Assembly (NCBI GenBank): GCA_050944055.1
Contig: JBMNQI010000021.1
Location: 1 to 32,137, forward strand
From: JBMNQI01 sp050944055
Lineage (GTDB): Bacteria > Bacillota > Clostridia > Oscillospirales > Oscillospiraceae
Length of the DNA: 32,137 nucleotides
Direction: 5' to 3'
A model generated the notes under the pieces. The model saw nothing but the letters and a program-made list of their open reading frames with translations, searched no databases and was not told the DNA's origin. Shown here piece by piece: positions 16,363-23,037 of the stretch (position 1 is its first letter; the number at the start of each line of letters is the position of its first letter). Position numbers and translations under genes: made by a program.

Positions 16363-17417
16363 GGAAGAACAAACGTAATACGAGCCGGAATGAGTTCTCC
16401 ATTCTGGCGCTTGACGACGATTCTATCATGACCGCCACGCTTAAGTCCCACTTCGAGGGGGTGGGATACAAGGTTGATGTGGAGAACGACCCTTACGCCG
16501 CTATAGACCGCGTAAGAAAAGAAAACTACGACATACTGCTTCTCGACTACCTGATGAGGCCTATCTGCGGGGATCAGGTCGTCGAAGAGATACGCCGATT
16601 CAACATAGATATTTACATTATTCTGCTGACGGGCCACAAATCCATGGCGCCTCCCATTAAGACGATACGGGAGCTGGACATACAGGGCTACTTTGAAAAG
16701 AGCGACCGTTTCGACCAGCTGGAGCTGCTGGTCGAGAGCTGCGTGAAATCCATACGCCAGATGCGAATTATCCGCGCAAGCTATCTTGAGATGACGCGAG
16801 CGATGCGCCTTATGGTCGACGCAAAGGACATATACACGCGCGGCCACTCGGACCGTGTCTCGTTCTATGCCTATAAGCTCGCCGTAGCCCTCGGATATAA
16901 GGCGGATTTCTGCGAAAGAGTGCGCATGGCAGGCCTGTTTCACGATATCGGAAAGCTCGGAGTGCCGGATGAAATACTGCTCGCCGACCGCAGGCTCACT
17001 CCGGAGGAGTTTGAAAGCGTTAAGACGCATTCCCAGCGCGGTTACGACATTCTTTCGGTCATGTCGCTTTTTAAGGATATTGCCCCGATTATCAAAAGCC
17101 ACCATGAACGGTGGGACGGTAAAGGCTACCCCGAGGGCATATCCGGTACTGAGATCCCGGAGGCCGCCCGCATCATCGCCCTTGCCGACGCTTTCGACGC
17201 TATGACCTCCACAAGGCGGTACAGGCGGGATTTGACGTTTGAAGAAGCATTAGATCAGCTGCGCGGCAACCGGGGCACACAGTTTGACCCAGAAATGGCG
17301 GATGTCTTCATAGAGCTTATTGGAGACGGTTCCATTTTCAAGGATGCAGAGGAATACTGCCGAAAGCTTCAGCAGGGAGAAAGCACGGATAGACAGGATT
17401 TGATTCTTCAACATTAG
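16359..17417 (+). CDS. Response regulator with HD-GYP output (c-di-GMP phosphodiesterase type)
   Basis: 352 residues in two domains. The receiver domain has D19-D21 acidic residues, phospho-acceptor D63 in ILLLDYLM, T91 in ILLTGHK and K114 in YFEKSD. The HD-GYP domain has RGHSDRV (H163), FHDIGKLG (H195, D196), KTHSQRGYD (H224), the HH pair at 248-249, and an intact GYP at 256-258 within RWDGKGYPEG. Enzymes with all these residues typically hydrolyse cyclic di-GMP through a metal centre. Its ATG overlaps the kinase stop (ATGA), marking a cognate pair. There is no DNA-binding domain, so output is expected through a second messenger rather than direct transcription. A variant nucleotide substrate or a purely protein-binding role cannot be excluded. 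Confidence 0.93.
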   Translation: MRKNKRNTSRNEFSILALDDDSIMTATLKSHFEGVGYKVDVENDPYAAIDRVRKENYDILLLDYLMRPICGDQVVEEIRRFNIDIYIILLTGHKSMAPPIKTIRELDIQGYFEKSDRFDQLELLVESCVKSIRQMRIIRASYLEMTRAMRLMVDAKDIYTRGHSDRVSFYAYKLAVALGYKADFCERVRMAGLFHDIGKLGVPDEILLADRRLTPEEFESVKTHSQRGYDILSVMSLFKDIAPIIKSHHERWDGKGYPEGISGTEIPEAARIIALADAFDAMTSTRRYRRDLTFEEALDQLRGNRGTQFDPEMADVFIELIGDGSIFKDAEEYCRKLQQGESTDRQDLILQH

Positions 17418-17432
17418 AAAGGAAGGGTAATA

Positions 17433-19067
17433 GTGAAAAATCGTCCGCCGTATGACGTTGATTACTTTGACACATTTTACGACCTCTTGAAGCGCATTGA
17501 AACACGCGGCCCTCAGCCTGCCGTCACGTGGTTTGACCGGAAGCAGAACCGGCACGACCGCAATTGCGCGCAATTGTATAACGATGCGGAGGCTCTTCGC
17601 CGATATCTGATGGACTCCGGTTATGCAGGCAAGCATATTTCAATCGTCTCCGAGAACTGCTACGACTGGATCGTGGTCCTGCTCGGCATTGTCTCAGCCG
17701 GGGCGGTAGCGGTCTGCGTCGATGTGGAGCAGTCGGACGACGTGATCAGAGAATATATCGAGATATCCGATTCGGCCGCAGTATTTGCTTCGCCTTCCTA
17801 CAGGGATATCTGCGCGCCCGCGGTTTGCGGCGACATGGCTTTGTGGGAAATGAACGGCGCGGCTGATTCCGGGGAGGCACCGAGCCTAAAAGAGCTCATT
17901 GAAGCGGGAGATAAGCTTCCGGATCCGGGAAAAAACTGCTCGGCGGACGATACGGCCGTAATTGTCTTCACTTCGGGGACTACCAGCCGCGCAAAACCCG
18001 TGATGCTTACGCACAAGAATATACTGCATAATTCCGCCGCGGGTTTATCTTTGGTCGATCTCCATAAGGACATATTTTCCGCCCTGCCGTTTTACCATTC
18101 ATACGGGCTTAATTGCTTTGTAGTCGCATGCATGATTTGGGGCGCCCGCTGCATACTCAACGGAGACATGCGTACAATGCTGCGCGATATCGGGCTCAGC
18201 TCGCCTTACTCGATGATAGCGGTGCCGCTTATGGCCGAAGCGATTTACAAATACCTGTGGGTCATCCTGGAAAAGGGCGGAAAGGCCGACGAAGTCCGAC
18301 GTAAAATAAAAATTGGGCGCAGGCTGGCAAAACTCGGCATAAAATCGTGGAATAAGGCACTTGTGGAGTTTAAGAAAAAATATCTCGGCGACCTTTCGCT
18401 GATGATAGCCGGCGGCGCGCATCTGGACAAGGAGGTGGCCGAAGGCCTGCTTGATTTCGGCATTCTGGTCCTGCCGGGTTACGGAATTACGGAGTGTTCG
18501 CCTCTCATTTCGGTCAACCAGGTCGAGTCGCGCAACTTTGAATCTGTCGGCCACGTTCTGCCGGGAGTAGATGTCAGGATAAAGGACGGCGAAATACTCG
18601 TCCGCGGGAGCAACGTTATGAAGGGGTATTATAACTCCCCGGAGCAGACAGCTGAGTGCATGGAAGGCGAGTGGTTCCATACAGGCGACCTCGGCAGCAT
18701 CGACAGGAACGGCTTCCTCTATATAACCGGGCGGATTAAAAACCTGATCGTGCTCAAAAACGGTAAGAAGATCTCGCCCGAGAAGCTGGAGGAGCTGATT
18801 CAGAAAATCCCGCTTGTCAAGGAAGTCATAGCCTACGGCGCAAATTCGGGCTCGTCAGCCGACGATGTCCGCCCCGCGGCCAGCATTTACCCCGACCCCG
18901 AGCTGACGAAGGGCATGTCCTCATATGAAATACTCGAGGCCCTGCAAAAGGAGATTGACAGGATAAACGCCAGCCTGCCTCTCTATCAGCAGATACAGAT
19001 AATAAATATCAGGGAGAAAGAGTTTGCAAGGACTCCTTCGAAAAAAATAATCAGAAGTCAAGTTTGA
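17433..19067 (+). CDS. AMP-dependent acyl ligase (probable acyl-ACP ligase of the NRPS pathway)
   Basis: A 544-residue member of the ANL adenylating superfamily, FadD/long-chain acyl-CoA-synthetase-like. The P-loop reads FTSGTTSRAKPVMLTH (179-194), a variant of TSGTTG-x-PKGV. It also has LPGYGITECSPLIS (about 350), WFHTGDLGSID (about 414), the hinge ITGRIKNLIVLKNGKKISPE and a C-terminal TPSKKII with the likely catalytic Lys. It should activate a carboxylic acid as acyl-AMP. The carrier protein begins 15 bases downstream, so the acyl group probably goes to that protein instead of CoA, then to the first C domain of the NRPS. The start is GTG at 17433, 5 bases after AAAGGAAGGG. Chain length is not readable from sequence. 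Confidence 0.9.
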   Translation: MKNRPPYDVDYFDTFYDLLKRIETRGPQPAVTWFDRKQNRHDRNCAQLYNDAEALRRYLMDSGYAGKHISIVSENCYDWIVVLLGIVSAGAVAVCVDVEQSDDVIREYIEISDSAAVFASPSYRDICAPAVCGDMALWEMNGAADSGEAPSLKELIEAGDKLPDPGKNCSADDTAVIVFTSGTTSRAKPVMLTHKNILHNSAAGLSLVDLHKDIFSALPFYHSYGLNCFVVACMIWGARCILNGDMRTMLRDIGLSSPYSMIAVPLMAEAIYKYLWVILEKGGKADEVRRKIKIGRRLAKLGIKSWNKALVEFKKKYLGDLSLMIAGGAHLDKEVAEGLLDFGILVLPGYGITECSPLISVNQVESRNFESVGHVLPGVDVRIKDGEILVRGSNVMKGYYNSPEQTAECMEGEWFHTGDLGSIDRNGFLYITGRIKNLIVLKNGKKISPEKLEELIQKIPLVKEVIAYGANSGSSADDVRPAASIYPDPELTKGMSSYEILEALQKEIDRINASLPLYQQIQIINIREKEFARTPSKKIIRSQV

Positions 19068-19082
19068 GTGCCGGGTGATATA

Positions 19083-19313
19083 ATGCTGGAATTAGTTCAA
19101 AAAATAGTTTACGACGTAACAGGTAAGACAGGTCTCACCTTAGATACGGATTTCGTCACCGATCTGGAGTTGAATTCCTTCGACATAATGAATATCATAT
19201 GCGCCTTCGAGGATTATTTCGACACCACTATCTCCAACAAAGACGTCTGGAACCTCCATCAGGTGCGCGATGTGATAGACTACATTCATTCGCGCGGCTT
19301 CTATAAGGCATGA
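19083..19313 (+). CDS. Acyl carrier protein of the NRPS operon
   Basis: A 76-residue acidic carrier protein. The phosphopantetheine site is the Ser at about residue 32 in DLELNSFDIMN, where NSF stands in place of the usual DSL. Helix IV-like sequence follows (VWNLHQVRDVIDYI). It would hold the acyl starter as a thioester between the ligase and the first C domain. ATG at 19083 gives the usual carrier-protein N-terminus (MLELVQKIV) with a weak GGGTGA site; the in-frame GTG at 19068 would abut the ligase stop and add MPGDI. Its stop overlaps the phosphopantetheinyl transferase start by 4 bases. A role in primary fatty-acid synthesis is unlikely, given the neighbours. Confidence 0.9.
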   Translation: MLELVQKIVYDVTGKTGLTLDTDFVTDLELNSFDIMNIICAFEDYFDTTISNKDVWNLHQVRDVIDYIHSRGFYKA

Positions 19314-19831
19314 AAGCGCCGGACTACGATGTATTCCTTATGACAGGGTCGGAGGGCGGACTTGTGCGCGCGGCCCGCCTGTATACGGGACTTAGGGACG
19401 AATCGCTGTTTATTACCTCTAAAACAGCGTCGGGCAAGCCCTTTTTCACACGGCTGCCCGACGTTCATTTTTCTGTTTCTCACAGCGGAGGCTATTGGGC
19501 CTGCGCCTTTGGTCCCAGCCCCGTCGGCCTTGACCTGCAGATCCACCGCGAGTGCGACGCCATGAAGCTCTCGCGGCGTTTTTTCCACCCGGATGAGGAC
19601 GCGTTCCTGCTTGGGCGAGGCTATAAGTTTGAAGACTTCTTTTACATCTGGGCAGCGAAGGAGAGCTTTGTCAAATACACGGGCGAAGGAATCGCGCGCG
19701 GGCTTGACAGCTTTTCTGTAGTGCCGCCTCCGGAGAAGCCGGAGATCAGGCATATCCCGTTCCAGCCCGGCTACGAGCTTTGCATTTGCGCGGAGACTAT
19801 CGGCGAAGTAAGACTGCTGCCGATAAAATAG
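19310..19831 (+). CDS. Sfp-type 4'-phosphopantetheinyl transferase
   Basis: 173 residues, shorter than Sfp (224) but with all core motifs: GKPFF (42-46), HFSVSHSGG (53-61), VGLDLQIHRE (72-81; D75 the Mg2+ ligand) and FYIWAAKESFVKYTGEG (111-127; W114, K117, E118, S119). It transfers phosphopantetheine from CoA to a carrier Ser, and should activate the two T domains of the NRPS plus the stand-alone carrier protein, making the operon self-sufficient. The short N-terminus suggests loss of part of the first pseudo-domain half. It is last in the operon, translationally coupled to the carrier protein through ATGA and closed by a hairpin 3 bases after the stop. Confidence 0.92.
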   Translation: MKAPDYDVFLMTGSEGGLVRAARLYTGLRDESLFITSKTASGKPFFTRLPDVHFSVSHSGGYWACAFGPSPVGLDLQIHRECDAMKLSRRFFHPDEDAFLLGRGYKFEDFFYIWAAKESFVKYTGEGIARGLDSFSVVPPPEKPEIRHIPFQPGYELCICAETIGEVRLLPIK

Positions 19832-19834
19832 ATT

Positions 19835-19870
19835 AAGCCGCAGCGGGCTGAGTGCGCATCGCTGCGGCTT
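19835..19870. terminator. Convergent (probably bidirectional) terminator
   Basis: AAGCCGCAGCG (19835-19845) pairs with CGCTGCGGCTT (19860-19870) around a 14-base loop. It lies between the stop of the phosphopantetheinyl transferase and the convergent nitroreductase gene. The T-run is poor on the plus strand and somewhat better on the minus strand. Confidence 0.7.
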
Positions 19871-19904
19871 GTTGTCCCGAAAAGCGGTGATGCCGGCTGG
19901 AACG

Positions 19905-20456
19905 CTATATGTATGTGACCACGCCTTCCTTGCGCGCTGGTCGCGGCGCCGGCTGCTTGGCAGGGTATCCTATGAAGACGGCCGCGTAAACCTCATAGTT
20001 CTCCGGCATGAGCTTCGGCTTGAATTTAAGGCTCTCCTCATCCCGGAACATATCCTTGGTAAATGCAGACGACCAGACTGTCGCCAGTCCCAGAGAGGTT
20101 GCCGTCAGCATCATGTTTCCCGCGGCGAGTATGCAGCCTACGTTGGGATAGGGAACCGCAGGGTCGCAGGATATGATGACGAGCACGGGCGCGCCGTGAA
20201 AATCAGCGTCGTGCGGCCATTTCATATCCGGCGGAAAACCGGCAGGCGGCTCTTTCCCCAGAGCTGCGACGGCCAGTCGCTTGCCCTCCTCGGTGCGGAC
20301 AACCGTAAAATGCCAGGCCTGGGCGTTGCGTCCGTTAGCGGCGTATTTGCCGGACTCAATAATTGTTTCCAGGACCTCATCCGGTATCTGGCGGGAATCA
20401 AAATCCCTGCAGCTGTACCGGGCCGTTATGTTCCTTGTGACCTCGTTTTGAATCAT
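19905..20456 (-). CDS. Nitroreductase-family FMN oxidoreductase
   Basis: A 183-residue, single-domain member of the NfsA/NfsB-like fold. FMN-binding features are the N-terminal RYSCRDFDSRQIPDEVL, then AANGRNAQAWHFTVV, and the later GCILAAGNMMLTATSLGLATVW typical of the family. It uses NAD(P)H to reduce nitro compounds, quinones or flavins; the physiological substrate is unknown. AAGGAG lies 8 bases before the ATG at 20456; the in-frame GTG at 20465 overlaps that site. It follows the YihY-type gene by 19 bases on the same strand, so the two are co-transcribed. It converges on the NRPS operon and shows no sign of belonging to it. Confidence 0.9.
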   Translation of the reverse strand: MIQNEVTRNITARYSCRDFDSRQIPDEVLETIIESGKYAANGRNAQAWHFTVVRTEEGKRLAVAALGKEPPAGFPPDMKWPHDADFHGAPVLVIISCDPAVPYPNVGCILAAGNMMLTATSLGLATVWSSAFTKDMFRDEESLKFKPKLMPENYEVYAAVFIGYPAKQPAPRPARKEGVVTYI

Positions 20457-20475
20457 AGCCGACACTCCTTATTAA

Positions 20476-21288
20476 TTAGTCCGAGCTGTGATTCCCCCGG
20501 ACAAAATTGTATATATTGCCCATAATAAGCACGACCCCACAGTTTTGAAGCCAAAGCATCATCACTATTGTCGAAGCCAAACTGCCATACACCAGGGAAT
20601 ATTTACTGGAAAGGTTAATAAGATTTGAGTACACAATACTGACGGCCACAAGCGCGATTGTTGAAAAAACTGCCCCCTCGAAAATATGCCGCCCGTAGGC
20701 TTCCCGCCGCGTCGTCAGCCTGAATATAATGAAAACCATTAGGAAAAGCAGAAGGGAAAGCAGTATATAGCGAAGCCAGAACCAGACGTCCAGGGCCCCG
20801 TCCAGGCTGAGCCTTTCGTCAATTAAATTGATGAACCAGCGCCCCGTAACCACAATTATTATCGAAATATAGATAATGATAAGAAACAGCAGCGAAAAGA
20901 AGTATTTAAAAACCGTCCCGACAAAACCCGAAAAATAGCCGCGCCCCTGTATATCCACCATTGTGTTGGTCAGCGTGCCGAAGGCGGAGCCCGACGTTGT
21001 TACAAGCAGAATAAGACCGCCTATGAACATAGCCCTCGACTCGTTTAATGAGACATAGCTAATATAGTCCAGCAGCGCGTCAAGCGCGGCGGCGGGCAAA
21101 AACCCGTGTAAAAGATTATAAAGCGCATCCCTGTCTAAATCCGTTCTGACCAACAGGGCGTTAATGCAGGCTATAAGCGGAAAGACAGTCATCGTCAGGT
21201 AGAAGGCGAGCGCGGCGGCCGAGCGTGATACGCGCTTGCGCACATATATATCCGCAAGATCCTTTATTATGGCCCTAAAACCCGACAT
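20476..21288 (-). CDS. YihY/BrkB-family inner-membrane protein
   Basis: About 270 residues with six or so membrane segments. It has the family N-terminus (a cytoplasmic helix, then RSAAALAFYLTMTVFPLIA) and the late YGSLASTIVMMLWLQNCGVV. Proteins of this group were once annotated as ribonuclease BN and are now regarded as membrane proteins of uncertain, possibly transport, function. The start is ATG at 21288, preceded by GAAAGGGAAG at a spacing of about 8 to 10 bases; the longer frame adds 29 residues without a site. It is first of a two-gene unit with the nitroreductase. Confidence 0.88.
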   Translation of the reverse strand: MSGFRAIIKDLADIYVRKRVSRSAAALAFYLTMTVFPLIACINALLVRTDLDRDALYNLLHGFLPAAALDALLDYISYVSLNESRAMFIGGLILLVTTSGSAFGTLTNTMVDIQGRGYFSGFVGTVFKYFFSLLFLIIIYISIIIVVTGRWFINLIDERLSLDGALDVWFWLRYILLSLLLFLMVFIIFRLTTRREAYGRHIFEGAVFSTIALVAVSIVYSNLINLSSKYSLVYGSLASTIVMMLWLQNCGVVLIMGNIYNFVRGNHSSD

Positions 21289-21346
21289 CAGAATACTTCC
21301 CTTTCGCCGGTCCTGCAATGCCGCGCATATGCGGGAGCCGTCTTTT

Positions 21347-21375
21347 AATATACACCCAATAAGTATTATAAACAA
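21347..21375 (-). promoter_or_regulatory. Candidate promoter for the yihY-like/nitroreductase unit
   Basis: On the minus strand TTGTTT (21375-21370), a 17-base spacer and TATATT (21352-21347) lie about 60 bases upstream of the start. The -35 is weak. Confidence 0.35.
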
Positions 21376-21469
21376 GATATCGGAAACGAATCATAATTCG
21401 GGCAGAGCTTTTCAATTAACCGGCCTGGCTCCGGAATACGCCGCATACAAAGAATATTCCGCCGCATAC

Positions 21470-21503
21470 AATGCTGGCTGCCGCTTTCACGGCAGCCAGC
21501 ATT
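21470..21503. terminator. Strong hairpin after the marR-type gene
   Basis: A perfect 14-pair stem, AATGCTGGCTGCCG (21470-21483) with CGGCAGCCAGCATT (21490-21503), has a 6-base loop. It lies 22 bases past the MarR stop. Neither side has a clean T-run, so termination is inferred from position and stability. Confidence 0.55.
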
Positions 21504-21524
21504 ATACTGTTTATCTTAAAGGCT

Positions 21525-22067
21525 TTATTCTTGCGACTTCTCTTTTTCCGTCTGCTGCTCTTTCTTGCGGGCGATCAGGTATTCGCGCATGTTCTGGTTA
21601 ACAAGCTCAAGAGTTTTAACAAACTGTTCGGTTCTCTCCTTGGAGAATTTAAAGCAGGCGTTTATGAATGCTTCGTGCTCCTTATCCATCTCGGCGGAGA
21701 TCTGCCTTCCTTTTTCGCTCAGGTAAATACGTGTCATACGGCGGTCGTAGGAGTCGGGCCTGCGCTCTATAAGCTCTGCCTTTTCCATGCGCTGGAGAGC
21801 GGTTGTGGCGCTCGCACGCTCTACTCCTATATGCTCGGCCAGGTCGCGCTGATTTAATCCCTCGTGTTCAGAAATGACTTTGAGATACATCATCTGGGCG
21901 TGAAACAGTTCCTTTGACGCTACTACAGTGTAAAACATTTTGTTCTGCAGCTTATGATAATTAAGGAGCTCCAGATACATTTCCATCGCGTGCGGATCAG
22001 CGTTGTTAAACCGTAAATCCATTCCTGGGCCTTTCAGCGGTTCTTTTATCGGTTGTCTGTACTTCAT
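21525..22067 (-). CDS. MarR-family transcriptional regulator
   Basis: About 180 residues. The winged helix-turn-helix is clear: LNQRDLAEHIGVERASATTA (recognition region), then LQRMEKAELIERRPDSYDRR and TRIYLSEKGR (wing). Helices at either end form the dimer, and the C-terminus is charged (ARKKEQQTEKEKSQE). It should act as a dimeric repressor released by a small ligand or redox signal. The start ATG at 22067 has an AGGGGGGA site 7 to 8 bases upstream; the longer frame adds 15 residues. It is divergent from the hydrogenase operon across about 450 bases. A TTAGT-AA-ACTAA palindrome over its own -10 points to autorepression. Confidence 0.92.
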   Translation of the reverse strand: MKYRQPIKEPLKGPGMDLRFNNADPHAMEMYLELLNYHKLQNKMFYTVVASKELFHAQMMYLKVISEHEGLNQRDLAEHIGVERASATTALQRMEKAELIERRPDSYDRRMTRIYLSEKGRQISAEMDKEHEAFINACFKFSKERTEQFVKTLELVNQNMREYLIARKKEQQTEKEKSQE

Positions 22068-22117
22068 TGGTATTTCCCCCCTGTATTTTAATATGCATAT
22101 AATTATGCACAATTATA

Positions 22118-22151
22118 TTAGTAAACTAACATACAAATGCCTTCCTGTCAA
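22118..22151 (-). promoter_or_regulatory. Promoter and palindromic operator of the marR-type gene
   Basis: On the minus strand TTGACA (22151-22146), a 17-base spacer and TAGTTT (22128-22123) form a candidate promoter. The perfect palindrome TTAGT-AA-ACTAA at 22118-22129 covers the -10, the arrangement expected for an autorepressing MarR protein. Its form resembles known MarR-type operators. Confidence 0.5.
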
Positions 22152-22449
22152 GTACTAATTATGGAAAATTTTTGGATAAACCAAAAAAAATACACCCTAT
22201 TTCTTGTTTTTTCCATTTTATTTGATAAAACTGCTTCTTCTTTTGTGCTAAAAAACAAGCCCCGGATTATGATTCCAAGGCGTGTGAAAATATCAACAAT
22301 CTTGACGAATATCTTTAATTTTTGTTAAGAATTGCGCAATCTTTTACCATATTTCACTGATATTTTAATAAAAAAAGTTAGAAAAATCAATAGGCAATTC
22401 TTAAGAAGTATTTTGGATAATTTCATGAAATTTGATTGCAAGTACGCTG
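22152..22449. other. AT-rich gap between the marR-type gene and the hydrogenase operon
   Basis: About 300 bases of markedly AT-rich DNA with no convincing gene; the short open frames lack ribosome binding sites. It contains TTGTTAAGAATTGCGCAA at 22322-22339, which resembles a Rex site on its left half only, and a small CTTAAG palindrome near 22397. It probably holds control elements for the hydrogenase genes. Confidence 0.5.
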
Positions 22450-22478
22450 TTGCTTTTTCAGTTTTATCAAAATATACT
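22450..22478 (+). promoter_or_regulatory. Candidate promoter of the hydrogenase operon
   Basis: TTGCTT (22450-22455), a 17-base spacer and TATACT (22473-22478) lie 44 bases upstream of the first start codon. The layout and -10 match the candidate NRPS promoter at 7009-7037. Confidence 0.5.
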
Positions 22479-22521
22479 TATATGTGTTATTATGTGCGCC
22501 AAGCAAAAGGAGGCCAGGAAA

Positions 22522-23037
22522 TTGGTCAAGACAAATAATTGTGTCTGCGGCAGCGGGGAGCTTCTCTGCGCCGTAGAGGAAATGGCAAGGCAATACCGCG
22601 GCCGGGAAGGGTCGCTGATACAGGTGCTGCATATGGCCCAGAGTATTTACGGCTATCTTCCCGCCGAAGTTCAGCGCGTCGTGGCGGACGCGCTGGATAT
22701 ACCCGCCGCCACGGTCTCGGGAGTGGTCAGCTTCTACTCCTTCTTCTCGTCCCAACCGCGAGGAAAGCACACCATTCGCGTTTGTCTTGGGACCGCCTGC
22801 TACGTGCGCGGGGGTAAAAAAATCGTTGAAGCTATACGGAAGGAGCTTGATGCCGATGTGGGGGACACTACGGCGGACAGACTGTTTACTTTCGAGGTTG
22901 CCCGCTGTATAGGGGCATGCGGCCTGGCTCCGGCTATGGCTGTAGACGATACGGTTTATAAGCAGGTCAGGCCGGAGCAGGTCAAGGATATACTTGCGCG
23001 CTACCGTGCGGGGGAGGGTAACGGCAATGAAGATTAA
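22522..23037 (+). CDS. hydC: Hydrogenase NuoE-like [2Fe-2S] subunit (HydC type)
   Basis: About 171 residues, thioredoxin-like ferredoxin fold as in NuoE and HydC. The four [2Fe-2S] ligands are C-x4-C in CLGTACYVRGG and C-x3-C in RCIGACGLAP. The helical N-terminal part includes IQVLHMAQSIYGYLPAEVQ. It relays electrons between the NuoF-like subunit and other clusters. The start is TTG at 22522: AAAGGAGG at 22506-22513 lies 8 bases upstream, and the longer frame (from 22432) has no site and a hydrophobic tail atypical of the family. It overlaps the next gene by 11 bases. First gene of a three-gene operon. Confidence 0.93.
   Translation: MVKTNNCVCGSGELLCAVEEMARQYRGREGSLIQVLHMAQSIYGYLPAEVQRVVADALDIPAATVSGVVSFYSFFSSQPRGKHTIRVCLGTACYVRGGKKIVEAIRKELDADVGDTTADRLFTFEVARCIGACGLAPAMAVDDTVYKQVRPEQVKDILARYRAGEGNGNED

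Noticed and set aside
16257..17105. 282-codon minus-strand frame across the HD-GYP regulator
   Set aside because: Antisense shadow of a gene with intact REC and HD-GYP motifs.
19869..20525. 218-codon plus-strand frame across the nitroreductase gene
   Set aside because: The minus-strand nitroreductase has all family motifs and a good ribosome binding site; this frame has neither.
21236..21857. Overlapping plus-strand frames across the start of the YihY-type gene and the MarR gene
   Set aside because: Antisense to genes with clear motifs and composition-driven; no ribosome binding sites.
22322..22339. Rex-like site TTGTTAAGAATTGCGCAA upstream of the hydrogenase operon
   Set aside because: Only the left half matches TTGTTAA; the right half lacks TTAACAA and it lies more than 100 bases from the candidate -35.
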